The notes: generated by a model from the sequence alone, not told the origin. A stretch of 64,000 nt of DNA from Streptomyces phaeolivaceus (GCF_009184865.1 NZ_CP045096.1:6510001-6574000); one strand, 5' to 3'. Counted from the first letter of the stretch, positions 36,006 through 43,228 are shown. Numbers and translations are program-made.

Positions 36006-36343
36006 GCCGCACCCCCCGCCGGCACCGGGGCGGGCACGGGGGCGGTGACGTCGCCGTAGCCGGTCAGCACCACCACGGCACCCGCGTAGTCACCGGACAC
36101 CGTCAGCACCCGCGTACGAGCACCGTTCTGCTCCCGGTACTCCACGGCATCCGGGGCGATTCCCACGGCCTCCCGCCACGCCTCGAAGTCGTTCAGGTCG
36201 TTGTGGAACCGCAGTTCCAACCGGTCGGGGTAGATCGGGGACACCTGCACGTCCGGCACCGGCAGGTGACCGAAGTCGGTGACCAGCAGCCGCAGCGCCC
36301 GCAGCGGAGCGGCAAGGCCGTCCAGCGTCAGGATCTCGCTCAC
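36002..36343 (-). CDS. AICE hypothetical protein
   Basis: A 113-residue soluble protein, alpha/beta in character (LRALRLLVTDFGHLPVPDVQ, then LELRFHNDLNDFEAWREAVG). Unknown family. GTG start at 36343 overlaps the previous stop (GTGA), and its own stop overlaps the next ATG. It is part of the first, short-gene section of the leftward operon. Confidence 0.65.
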   Translation of the reverse strand: MSEILTLDGLAAPLRALRLLVTDFGHLPVPDVQVSPIYPDRLELRFHNDLNDFEAWREAVGIAPDAVEYREQNGARTRVLTVSGDYAGAVVVLTGYGDVTAPVPAPVPAGGAA

Positions 36344-36603
36344 GCGGCCACGTCCGTCCCGGCCACGGCCTGGTTGGTCAGGTCACGGCGGACAGCGAGC
36401 ACCTTGCGCCGCGCCCGCCGCAGACGGCGACCGTCCAGCGCGGTGACCGGCCGGTCGAGCAGGCTGATCCGCACGTCCAGCAACTCGACCTCCGCCTCGA
36501 TCAGCGGCATCTCACCCTCGATCGCGTCCAACTCGGCAGCCGTCGGACCGCCGTCGAACTCGTCACGGGTAACAGCTACCTGAACAGCACCGATGTGCTT
36601 CAT
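36340..36603 (-). CDS. DUF6284-like protein, first gene of the leftward operon
   Basis: An 87-residue protein with FDGGPTAAELDAIEGEMPLI, LLDVRISLLDR and a basic RRLRRARRKVLAVRRDL segment. This resembles the DUF6284 family of Streptomyces mobile elements (from memory). Function unknown. ATG at 36603 with GAGAGGAA upstream. It is the first clear gene after the roughly 650-nt leader described separately. Confidence 0.7.
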   Translation of the reverse strand: MKHIGAVQVAVTRDEFDGGPTAAELDAIEGEMPLIEAEVELLDVRISLLDRPVTALDGRRLRRARRKVLAVRRDLTNQAVAGTDVAA

Positions 36604-36640
36604 GGGTCGTGGTTCCTCTCAGGGGTGAACGGCCCGAACA

Positions 36641-36670
36641 GCACCCCCGGAGTTGGCCCTCCGGGGGTGC
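36641..36670 (-). terminator. 12-bp hairpin in the operon leader
   Basis: GCACCCCCGGAG, a 6-base loop, and CTCCGGGGGTGC. It lies 38 bases upstream of the DUF6284-like start, on the path of any transcript from the promoter at 37256-37285. The stem is strong but the following leftward sequence is only weakly T-rich. It may be a terminator or attenuator within the leader. Confidence 0.6.
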
Positions 36671-36802
36671 GCGCCGTTTGAAGTCGGACGATCCGGCTCC
36701 CCACGCCCCCGCCCGTACGACCAGCACGCCAAGCGCGGTCGGACGGACGGGAGAGGCAGCCGGCCGCAGCGCACGAAGCGCCGCGAACCAGAAAGGACCG
36801 AA

Positions 36803-36955
36803 CTACCGCGTGACGCCGTCGGCCGGTCCGTACCGGCGGCGCTGGATATGTCGTCGGTACACACCGACCTCCCGCAGAACGCAGGGACACGGCTTTCGCC
36901 GGTCCACCGTTGCCACGGCGGACCGGCCCCGAGCCGGGGGAATCGGGCGCGTCAT
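36803..36955 (-). CDS. Possible small Arg-rich protein in the operon leader
   Basis: A 50-codon frame beginning MTRPIPPARGRSAV and ending RRRYGPADGVTR, with 13 Arg and a CPC motif. Its ATG is two bases behind the stop of a 14-codon frame that has a good ribosome site, so coupled translation is possible. No family is recognised, and composition alone does not prove coding. Alternatively the region is untranslated leader. Confidence 0.25.
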   Translation of the reverse strand: MTRPIPPARGRSAVATVDRRKPCPCVLREVGVYRRHIQRRRYGPADGVTR

Positions 36956-36957
36956 CG

Positions 36958-37002
36958 TCACTGCTCTGACGCCAGCAGGGCGGCGCGTACCAGGTGGCGC
37001 AC
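36958..37002 (-). CDS. Possible 14-residue leader peptide
   Basis: GTG at 37002 is preceded at 10 bases by GGGAGG, the best ribosome site in the leader. The frame reads VRHLVRAALLASEQ and stops at 36958. Two bases later comes the ATG of the 50-codon frame. Possibly a leader peptide; not proven. Confidence 0.25.
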   Translation of the reverse strand: MRHLVRAALLASEQ

Positions 37003-37134
37003 CCAGGGCTGACCTCCCGTGGGGGAGGGATGATCCCGAGGAGCGTTCTCCAGAGCTGACACGCGGGAAAAGTTGGCCGCCGGCGAACCTCACCCGGTCG
37101 CCACGGGGACGGGGACTCACACCCCGTCGATCTA

Positions 37135-37207
37135 GACACCCTGTTGAGTTCTCAACCAGCCGACGCTGCCTTCGTACTGACCCCTGCGGGCTTTCCTCCG
37201 GGCGTTC
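37135..37207 (-). promoter_or_regulatory. 16S rRNA-leader-like segment in the AICE operon leader
   Basis: Read on the minus strand the segment contains CCCGGAGGAAAGCCCG, then after about 12 bases AGTACGAAGG, AGCGTC, and TTGAGAACTCAACAG with GGTGTC. From memory this order and spacing match the region just before the Streptomyces 16S rRNA gene, where the precursor transcript carries antitermination and processing signals. It starts about 40 bases after the predicted transcription start of the leftward operon. No rRNA gene is near. A role in antitermination is inferred; alignment with rrn leaders would settle it. Confidence 0.65.
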
Positions 37208-37240
37208 TCGCGCACCGTGAACCGGAACCAGTTCGGTGAA

Positions 37241-37278
37241 CTGGTGCGCACCAGAAGAATGCATCTGGTGCGCACCAG
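37241..37278. promoter_or_regulatory. Two perfect 14-bp palindromes, candidate GntR operators
   Basis: CTGGTGCGCACCAG occurs at 37241-37254 and again at 37265-37278, 24 bases apart centre to centre, so on nearly the same helical face. A related site with 11 of 14 matches lies before the GntR-Nudix gene (39414-39427). These are the most likely binding sites of that regulator. Confidence 0.75.
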
Positions 37279-37285
37279 AAGTCAA
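37256..37285 (-). promoter_or_regulatory. Predicted promoter of the leftward AICE operon
   Basis: On the minus strand TTGACT at 37285-37280 and CATTCT at 37261-37256 are 18 bases apart. One palindrome lies between the two boxes and another begins two bases after the -10 box, a layout expected for repression. Transcription would begin near 37249. Confidence 0.6.
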
Positions 37286-37480
37286 GGTGGTTCGCCGTAC
37301 TGAGTGGCGGTCACCCCTCGCGGTGCACCTCAAGAAGACCTCTCGAAGGGGTCGTTGCGGCAGCCAACTAACCCTCATGAACAGTCAGTTAGGGTCTGGT
37401 GTTAACCCCTGTTGACCTGCTGCGATGTGAGGCACCATGGGGTGAAGGCAACGGGACCGAGACGCTGGACGGGGTGCCTA

Positions 37481-38617
37481 GTGAGCGCAGAATCAGGACT
37501 GCGGAACGCGCGGAAGGCGCGCGGCTGGTCTCAGGAGCGGCTGATCCGCGAGATCGAGCAGTACGCCCGACGGAGCCTCACCGACGTTGCCTCAACGGCG
37601 AGTCTGCGGGTGTACGTGTCTGAGTGGGAGAACGGCCGGCGCTCGATCTCAGACCGCTACGCGGCGGTCCTGCGCAACCTTCTCGGCGTGACCGACACCG
37701 AACTGAGGGGCGCACCCCAGAAGTCGACGCTCCCCACGGCCGACGGCTACGACGACCTACTCAGCCGGATCGATTCCGCGAGCAGCGTCAGCGCGTCCAT
37801 GGTGCAGGCGTTCAACAGCCAGACCGAACTACTCCGCACCATGGACAGGGAGCGAGGCGCGGCGGGTCTCGTCGACCAGATGACGGGACACCTGGCCGCC
37901 CTTGAGGACGCGCTCAACTTCGCCGTCCTGCCGACCACGCGTCGCCCCGTGGCGCTCGCCCTCGCCGGAGCGTCCACCCTTGCCGCGTGGCAGGCGATCG
38001 ACTCGGGGGCGGTCGAACGGGCTTGGCGCCACTACGAGTTGGCCAAGCGCGCCGCACGCGATGCCGAAGCCCCGATGTACCTCGCGCACGCCATGGCAGA
38101 GCAGGCGTACGTACTCTGCGACGCCGGACGACCCGCCCTCGGAGTCGACCTCGTGCGCGACGCGCAGCGCACCGTGGGCCAGTCGGCCTCACCGCGGCTT
38201 CGGGCATGGCTGCACGCGGCCGAAGCCGAACTGTGTGCCCACGCGGGGATGGCCGACGACTGCAAGCGCGCGTTGGAAGCGGCCACGGACGCGATACCGC
38301 CGGGACCGGTCGACCGCGACCCGGACATGCTCAGCATCTTCCTGAACGGCGCTCATCTCGCCCGGTGGCGCGGCAATGTGCTTGGCCTGCTCGGGGACGT
38401 AGAGGCCGTGACCAGCCTCTACGGCGCGCTTGAGGTGATGGACCCCACCTTCGTACGAGCGAAGGCAGGGCTCCACACCGATCTCGCGCACGCGCATCTC
38501 TCCCGCGCTGAGTACGAGGACGCGAACACCCACCTACGGCAGGCGCGGCTCTTGGCGAGTCGTACGGGATCGGTGAGGCAGCGCCGCCGCGTCGACCTCC
38601 TCAGTGAGCGGCTGTGA
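37481..38617 (+). CDS. Helix-turn-helix (XRE) regulator with C-terminal helical repeats
   Basis: A protein of about 378 residues, the only clear rightward gene of the element. The N-terminal HTH is LRNARKARGWSQERLIREIE ... YVSEWENGRRSISDRYAAVL. The C-terminal 250 residues are TPR-like helical repeats (RAWRHYELAKRAARDAEAP, ARLLASR). GTG at 37481 is the assumed start; GTG 37442 or TTG 37412 in frame are possible. It is divergent from the leftward operon and its end overlaps the GntR-Nudix end by 17 bases. It could be the activator or a second repressor of the element. Confidence 0.8.
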   Translation: MSAESGLRNARKARGWSQERLIREIEQYARRSLTDVASTASLRVYVSEWENGRRSISDRYAAVLRNLLGVTDTELRGAPQKSTLPTADGYDDLLSRIDSASSVSASMVQAFNSQTELLRTMDRERGAAGLVDQMTGHLAALEDALNFAVLPTTRRPVALALAGASTLAAWQAIDSGAVERAWRHYELAKRAARDAEAPMYLAHAMAEQAYVLCDAGRPALGVDLVRDAQRTVGQSASPRLRAWLHAAEAELCAHAGMADDCKRALEAATDAIPPGPVDRDPDMLSIFLNGAHLARWRGNVLGLLGDVEAVTSLYGALEVMDPTFVRAKAGLHTDLAHAHLSRAEYEDANTHLRQARLLASRTGSVRQRRRVDLLSERL

Positions 38618-39389
38618 GCCCCTGCCTGCCCTTGGTCGCCAGGATGTGAAGCAGCGCGACCAGGGTGCCGGACCCCAACAGCTCACCCCGCGCCATGAGC
38701 CCTGGAACGTCGGCGAGGGGTACCCACTCGATGTGCCCGGCCTCTTCCAGGTCGGTCGGGTCACCGACCTTTTCGGCCCCGTGGGCTACGAAGATCTCGT
38801 GCGGTGAGTCGACCATGCCGACCATGGGCTGATAGCTGACGACGTGCTCAACCCGCTTCGGGCGCCACCCTGTCTCTTCCACGACTTCCCGCAGCGCGGT
38901 GTCCGCCGGCGCTTCCCCCTCGTCGACGATGCCGCCGGGCAGCTCCCAACCGAACCGCCCCGGCACGAACCGGTACCGCCACATCATGAGCACGCGGTCC
39001 TGGTCGTCGACCACGGCCGTGATGGCGACGTGCTGAAGCTTCACGACGTGGTGCTCGAAGCGCTCAACGCCAGGTGGCTCGACGTCCCACAGTTGGAGCT
39101 TGACCCACTGGTTGTCATAGAGGTCGCGCTCACCATGGATGCGCCACGGTTCCAGCCCCTCCGGGGTCTGCACGCTCACGGGGCCCGGCACGCGGTACGC
39201 ACTCCGGCCCCGTACTTCCAGGGCGCCCTCCGCGACAAGGCGGGCGAGTACCTGCCGGAGCGCGGTCCGGCCGATCCCCAGTTCCTCAGTCAGCGTGCGC
39301 TCGGACGGGAACTTGTCGCCGGGGGCGTATGTGCCCTGGTCGAGCCGTTCCCGAAGCGTCTCGTAAACCTTGGTCGTCTTCGGTCCCAT
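38601..39389 (-). CDS. GntR repressor fused to Nudix hydrolase
   Basis: A 262-residue two-domain protein. Residues 1-70 are a GntR winged helix (VYETLRERLDQGTYAPGDKF, PSERTLTEELGIGRTALRQV). Residues 110-245 are a Nudix domain with the complete box starting Gly153: GIVDEGE, then REVVEETGW at 167-175. In pSAM2 the GntR repressor KorSA and the Nudix immunity factor Pif are separate proteins; here both functions are in one chain. Start ATG at 39389. A candidate operator lies 25 bases upstream, suggesting autoregulation. It probably keeps the leftward operon silent while integrated. Confidence 0.88.
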   Translation of the reverse strand: MGPKTTKVYETLRERLDQGTYAPGDKFPSERTLTEELGIGRTALRQVLARLVAEGALEVRGRSAYRVPGPVSVQTPEGLEPWRIHGERDLYDNQWVKLQLWDVEPPGVERFEHHVVKLQHVAITAVVDDQDRVLMMWRYRFVPGRFGWELPGGIVDEGEAPADTALREVVEETGWRPKRVEHVVSYQPMVGMVDSPHEIFVAHGAEKVGDPTDLEEAGHIEWVPLADVPGLMARGELLGSGTLVALLHILATKGRQGLTAAH

Positions 39390-39413
39390 CCGCCAAGCAC
39401 TCCCCGTCGTGAG

Positions 39414-39427
39414 GTGGTGCAAACCAG
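39414..39427. promoter_or_regulatory. Third, imperfect GntR-type operator
   Basis: GTGGTGCAAACCAG agrees with the 37241/37265 palindrome at 11 of 14 positions. It lies two bases behind a TACGCT -10-like box on the minus strand, just upstream of the GntR-Nudix gene, a place fit for autorepression. Confidence 0.55.
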
Positions 39428-39603
39428 CGTAACGGGCATGGGGCACGCTTCCTCCAGGCGTCAGAGAGGCGGACTCCCCGCCCCTCGGAGTGCGCGCGCG
39501 TGCCGTCTGTCGACGTACCGCGCGGCGCCTCATGGGGCACCCGTGGGGCAGCGGGGCGCCCACGGGCGGAAAGATGCTGGTCAGAGCATGGATACCGCAC
39601 GGT

Positions 39604-39659
39604 CTGTAAATCCGTCGGCTTAGCCTACCCAGGTTCGAATCCTGGCGCCGCCACGTGGA
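39604..39659 (+). repeat. attR, 56-bp core with tRNA-Tyr 3' remnant
   Basis: Identical to 25270-25325. It contains the anticodon loop, variable arm, T arm and acceptor 3' strand of tRNA-Tyr but has no 5' half (the flank reads ACCGCACGGT), so it is not a functional tRNA. It is the original chromosomal 3' end displaced by the insertion. Confidence 0.95.
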
Positions 39660-39662
39660 GGG

Positions 39663-39702
39663 AAGCCCCTTCCGGACTGTGAGAGCAGTTCGGAAGGGGC
39701 TT
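39663..39702. terminator. Original chromosomal terminator of tRNA-Tyr
   Basis: AAGCCCCTTCCGGACTG and CAGTTCGGAAGGGGCTT form a 17-bp stem (one G-T pair) with a 6-base loop and a T-rich end. Now separated from the tRNA by the element, which brought its own terminator at 25327. Confidence 0.88.
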
Positions 39703-39728
39703 TCTCGTTTCCGGGGCACACTGACCCC

Positions 39729-39935
39729 ATGTCATCGCGTCGCAGAAACTGCCCCGAGTGCCGTCGTGAGATCGCCGTCGTGGCGGGGCGGTTCGCGCGG
39801 CACGATCCGCCCGGGGCGAGCGGGGACCTGGTGTCGTGCCCGGGGTCGCGCAGGCCGGCCCAGCTGGGAGCGGCCCAGCCCGCGCTCGACGGTTTCGTCG
39901 TCCCCGACTTCCCCGGTCAGCTACCGCTGTTCTGA
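39729..39935 (+). CDS. Small zinc-ribbon-like protein
   Basis: A 68-residue protein. CPECRREIAVVAGRFARHDP and a later VSCPGS suggest a CxxC zinc knuckle at residues 8-11 paired with a second Cys. The end is hydrophobic (DGFVVPDFPGQLPLF). Function unknown. ATG 39729 without a strong ribosome site. It lies directly behind the tRNA-Tyr terminator. Confidence 0.6.
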   Translation: MSSRRRNCPECRREIAVVAGRFARHDPPGASGDLVSCPGSRRPAQLGAAQPALDGFVVPDFPGQLPLF

Positions 39936-39963
39936 CGGCCTCCGAAGCGACGCGGCGCCGGCC

Positions 39964-40617
39964 TCAGTTGCCCGCCACCGACTTCACGGCCACGGAGACG
40001 GGCGCCGAACCGCTGATCAGCTCCAGGGTCAGACCGGCGGTCGCCGGGGTCTCCAGGAGTTCCGCGAGGACCGCGGCCACGTCGTCGCGCGGGATCGGGC
40101 CCCGCCCGGTGGACGCCTCCAGACGCACCAGACCGGTACCGGCGTCGTCGGTCAGCAGCCCGGGGCGCAGGATCGTCCAGTCCAGGTCCAGGCCGCGTAC
40201 GTACGCGTCGGCCTCGCCCTTCGCCCGCTGGTAGACGTCGAAGACGTCGTCACCCTCGTGGTTCGGGTCCGCGCCCATCGACGAGACGACGATGTGGCGG
40301 CGCACGCCCGTCCGGACCGCCGCGTCGGCGAACAGGACCGCCGCCCCGCGGTCGACCGTGTCCTTGCGGGCCGCCCCGCTGCCCGGACCGGCGCCCGCCG
40401 CGAACACCGCGGCGTCCGCGCCCTGCAGATGGGCGGCGACCTCCTCGGCGGACGCCGACTCCAGATCGCACAGCACCGGTTCAGCACCGGCCGCGCGCAG
40501 CTCGTCCGCGTGTTCGGCGCGGCGGATGATTCCCGCGACCTCGTGACCGCGCGCGGCGAGCAGTCGCTCCAGCCGCAGCGCGATCTGACCATGACCTCCA
40601 GCAATGACAATGCGCAT
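39964..40617 (-). CDS. NAD(P)-binding protein, NmrA/YwnB-like
   Basis: A 217-residue Rossmann-fold protein. IVIAGGHGQIALRLERLL is the nucleotide-binding beta-alpha-beta unit, RRAEHADEL the second strand and HIVVSSMGAD the central motif. Proteins of this type act as NAD(P)H-dependent oxidoreductases or epimerase-like enzymes; the substrate is not evident. ATG 40617 begins MRIVIAGG; upstream frame extension is non-conserved. It is divergent from a lipoprotein gene. Confidence 0.82.
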   Translation of the reverse strand: MRIVIAGGHGQIALRLERLLAARGHEVAGIIRRAEHADELRAAGAEPVLCDLESASAEEVAAHLQGADAAVFAAGAGPGSGAARKDTVDRGAAVLFADAAVRTGVRRHIVVSSMGADPNHEGDDVFDVYQRAKGEADAYVRGLDLDWTILRPGLLTDDAGTGLVRLEASTGRGPIPRDDVAAVLAELLETPATAGLTLELISGSAPVSVAVKSVAGN

Positions 40618-40748
40618 GATTCCGACCGTACGCCCGAACGGACGCGTTCGCCGCGCAACCATCCGGCAGTCCCGGGTGTCTCACCCATGTTCGCCTTTTT
40701 CGCTTTCTTCGGCGAACGCCGGAATCACGGGGGGAAACCAACACCACC

Positions 40749-41837
40749 ATGCGTATCACCACGCGCAAGACCGTCGTACGTACGTCCATGGAGCGCGCCT
40801 CCGCCGCCGGGGCGCCCATGGCCCGCCGGGCCTTCACCGGGGTCGGCTGCGCGGCGGCCGTGCTCGTCACGGTGGCCGCGTGCGGCACCGTCCAGAACCT
40901 CACCGCGGGCCAGAAGATCGACGGCGCCGTCGAGCGGCTGGGCGAGCAGAAGTCGCTGGCCTTCGGGATCCGCCTCGACGCCGACCCGGACGACCTCCTC
41001 GCGCTGATGGGCGAGGACAGCGAGGAAGTGCCGCCGGAGATGGCGGAGTTCTTCACCGGGCTGCGTATCGACGTGTCCGTCAAGTCGAAGAAGCCGCTGG
41101 CCGAGTCCGGTGAGAAGGACATCGCCGGCATGGGCATGAAGGTCTCGGGCGACGACGGCGTGCTCGCCGAGTACCGGGTCGTCGGCGACTACACGTACTA
41201 CCGCGCCGACATGGAGGCCATGGGCGACGCGATGGGCATGCCGTTCCCGACCGCCGACGAACTCGACGAACTCCCGGAGAGCGAGCAGCACTTGCGGCCC
41301 GTCCTGGAGGGCGACTGGGTCAAGGTCAACACGGCCGACCTGAAGGAGGTCGCCGAGGACGCGGGTGCCGGCTCCGGTGCGGGCGGCTCCGACGAGATCG
41401 ACGCCAAGACGCAGAAGAAGCTCCTCGACGCCGTGCGCAAAGTCGTCGCCCGCGAGGTCGACTTCAAGACCGAGGACGGCAAGGACGGCGCTGAGGTCAT
41501 CAGCGCCCGCGCCAACTTCCGCGACCTGCTCACCGGCATCGTCGACAAGCTCCAGCCCCTGGAGGGCGAGTTGCCGCCGGGGGCCGAACTCCCCACGGCC
41601 AAGGACATGAAGGACGCCCCGAACAAGAACGTCGCCGTCGACTTCACCCTCAAGAACGGCGACCTGACCCGGATCGAGACCGACCTCGCCGCCTTCGCCG
41701 ACGACCCGAAGGGCGCCAAGGCCCCCCTCGTCCTCACCTTCGGCAAGGCCGGTGACATCAGCGCGCCCAAGGGTGCCTCCGAGATCCCGGTCGACGAGTT
41801 CGGCGGCCCCTTCGGCGGCAGCATGCTCGGCGTCTGA
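40749..41837 (+). CDS. Secreted lipoprotein, LppX/LolA-like fold
   Basis: A 362-residue lipoprotein. An extended charged N-region is followed by hydrophobic FTGVGCAAAVLVTVAACGT, with lipobox VAAC; Cys45 is the lipidated residue. The mature part has repeated DVSVKSKKPLAESGEKDI-type and NVAVDFTLKNGDLTRIETDL strands seen in LppX/LprG-like or LolA-like lipoproteins. The ATG at 40749 is used; an in-frame ATG at 40818 would give a shorter, more usual signal peptide. Function unknown; envelope location is secure. Confidence 0.8.
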   Translation: MRITTRKTVVRTSMERASAAGAPMARRAFTGVGCAAAVLVTVAACGTVQNLTAGQKIDGAVERLGEQKSLAFGIRLDADPDDLLALMGEDSEEVPPEMAEFFTGLRIDVSVKSKKPLAESGEKDIAGMGMKVSGDDGVLAEYRVVGDYTYYRADMEAMGDAMGMPFPTADELDELPESEQHLRPVLEGDWVKVNTADLKEVAEDAGAGSGAGGSDEIDAKTQKKLLDAVRKVVAREVDFKTEDGKDGAEVISARANFRDLLTGIVDKLQPLEGELPPGAELPTAKDMKDAPNKNVAVDFTLKNGDLTRIETDLAAFADDPKGAKAPLVLTFGKAGDISAPKGASEIPVDEFGGPFGGSMLGV

Positions 41838-41871
41838 CCGCACCGGCCGACAGGGCACCTGCTTTCCTTCC

Positions 41872-41915
41872 GGGCACGCGCGCGTGAAGCACGAGAACCC
41901 CACGCGCGCGTGCCC
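41872..41915. terminator. 15-bp bidirectional hairpin
   Basis: GGGCACGCGCGCGTG and CACGCGCGCGTGCCC, perfect, with a 14-base loop. It lies between the convergent lipoprotein and amidohydrolase genes. Three CGCACGCCCAACTCC-like repeats follow at 41915-41960. Confidence 0.8.
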
Positions 41916-41962
41916 GCACGCCCAGCTCCCGCACGCCCAACTCCCGCACGCCCCACACCCCC

Positions 41963-43228
41963 TCAGGACGGCTGCCCCCGCCCCTGCCGAGGCAGCTCCG
42001 CCGCGCCCGTGGCCGACCCGCAGTACTCCCGCACCGCGCTGGTACGCGCCACCACGCGCCCCCGGTGCACCACGATCCGGCTGTACGCCAGCGACAGCAC
42101 CCCCGCGAGCCGCGAGCCGCGCACCGCGAGCAGCTCGGCCGGGAAACCGGCCTCCACGCGCACCTCGGGCAGCCCGAGCGCGGCCCGCGCCGCCCCGCTG
42201 ACCGCGTCGTACGCCTCCTCGGGCCGCAGCCCGTACCGGGACGCAAGCAGAAACGCCGCCTCCAGCGGATCCCCGCGACCGACGGGGTTCGACACGTCCC
42301 GCAGCGCCCCGCCGCCCGCCGCGACCCGTACCCCGGCCGCGCGCAACAGCCGTACGGGCGCGGTGCCCCGGCGGTCCACCGCGCCGCAGCCGCCCTGGGG
42401 GAGACACACGACGGTCACCCCGGCCGCCGCCAACTGGTCGGCGGCGCGGGAGCGGACCGGGGAGGGGAGCCGGGCGAGCCCGCCGCACGGGCCGAGGGTG
42501 ACGCCGGGCCGCAGACCGCCCGCGATGGCCGCCAGCCGGGCCAGGCGCGCCGGGTCGTCGCCGTCGGTGTGCAGGTCGACCGGGCAGCCGTACTCGGAGG
42601 CGATCTCCAGGACCGCCTCCACATAGCCGGTCGGGTCGGGGTCCAGATCCGGGCAGCCGCCGACCACCGAGGCACCCATCTTCACCGCGTCCCGCAGGAT
42701 CGCGAGCCCGTCCGCCCCGGCCACCCCGGTCAGCACCCGGGGCATCGCCACCGTCGTCACCTCGACGAGCCCGTCCAGCGACCGCCGCGCCTGGAGCACC
42801 GCCGTGAGCGCCTCCAGGCCCTGGACGTCGCCCACGTGGACATGCGAGCGCACCGCCGTCGCACCGTGCCCGAGCTGCAGCAACGCGGCCTCCGTGGCCC
42901 GCCGCCGGATGTCCCGGCCGTCGTGGGAGACCGGCCCCTCGTCGTCGGCCGTCAGGGCCGTGTCGCCGTGCGCGTGCGGTTCGACCGGGGCCGGCAGCAG
43001 CAGATGGCCGCCGAGATCCACCCGGGTGGCGGGCACCCCGGACGCGGCGGGCCCCACGCCCAGGCTGCCCGCGGTGCCGACCGCCTCGATACGGCCGCCG
43101 CCCAGCCGTACGTCCACCACCCGGCCGTCGGTCAGTCGCGCCCCGCACAACAGCAGGGCGCCGGTCCCGTCCGGGCCCGAGGGCGGGCCGGAGGAGAAGG
43201 GGGACGGCTGCGGGCGGCTGTCGGGCAT
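41963..43228 (-). CDS. Amidohydrolase, cytosine deaminase-like
   Basis: A 421-residue metal-dependent hydrolase of the amidohydrolase superfamily. VEPHAHGDTAL (around residue 83) is the first metal-binding HxH motif, VRSHVHVG the second His pair, and DLHTDGDD follows in the place of the third metal ligand. A composite beta-sandwich is formed by the N- and C-terminal strands. The His-Thr-Asp in the third motif departs from HxxE of typical CodA, so the substrate may not be cytosine. ATG at 43228 gives a Pro/Ser-rich leader; a later start is possible. Confidence 0.75.
   Translation of the reverse strand: MPDSRPQPSPFSSGPPSGPDGTGALLLCGARLTDGRVVDVRLGGGRIEAVGTAGSLGVGPAASGVPATRVDLGGHLLLPAPVEPHAHGDTALTADDEGPVSHDGRDIRRRATEAALLQLGHGATAVRSHVHVGDVQGLEALTAVLQARRSLDGLVEVTTVAMPRVLTGVAGADGLAILRDAVKMGASVVGGCPDLDPDPTGYVEAVLEIASEYGCPVDLHTDGDDPARLARLAAIAGGLRPGVTLGPCGGLARLPSPVRSRAADQLAAAGVTVVCLPQGGCGAVDRRGTAPVRLLRAAGVRVAAGGGALRDVSNPVGRGDPLEAAFLLASRYGLRPEEAYDAVSGAARAALGLPEVRVEAGFPAELLAVRGSRLAGVLSLAYSRIVVHRGRVVARTSAVREYCGSATGAAELPRQGRGQPS

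Larger units (their letters stand above)
25270..39659. mobile_element. Actinomycete integrative and conjugative element (AICE) in tRNA-Tyr
   Basis: A 14.3-kb insertion between 56-bp direct repeats. It encodes a complete set: integrase, excisionase, replication proteins (primase-polymerase and DUF3631 ATPase), TraB transfer translocase, spread-type membrane proteins and regulators. Nearly all of its genes except one HTH regulator point left, toward attL, as one tightly overlapped operon. The integrase gene lies next to attL. tRNA-Tyr is the known attachment gene of SLP1 in Streptomyces coelicolor; this element uses the same gene. No broken gene was found, so it may be able to excise and transfer. 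Confidence 0.95.

Noticed and set aside
36600..37378. Long frames in the AICE leader (36600-37139 minus, 36803-37378 minus, 36609-37220 plus)
   Set aside because: All three strands of coding potential overlap, with Arg/Pro/Gly-rich content and no motif, and they cross the promoter, operators and rRNA-like segment. Only the two micro-ORFs with ribosome-site or coupling evidence were kept, at low confidence.
39590..39653. A second tRNA-Tyr gene
   Set aside because: Only the 3' part from the anticodon loop on is present; the 5' acceptor strand and D arm are missing. It is the attR remnant.
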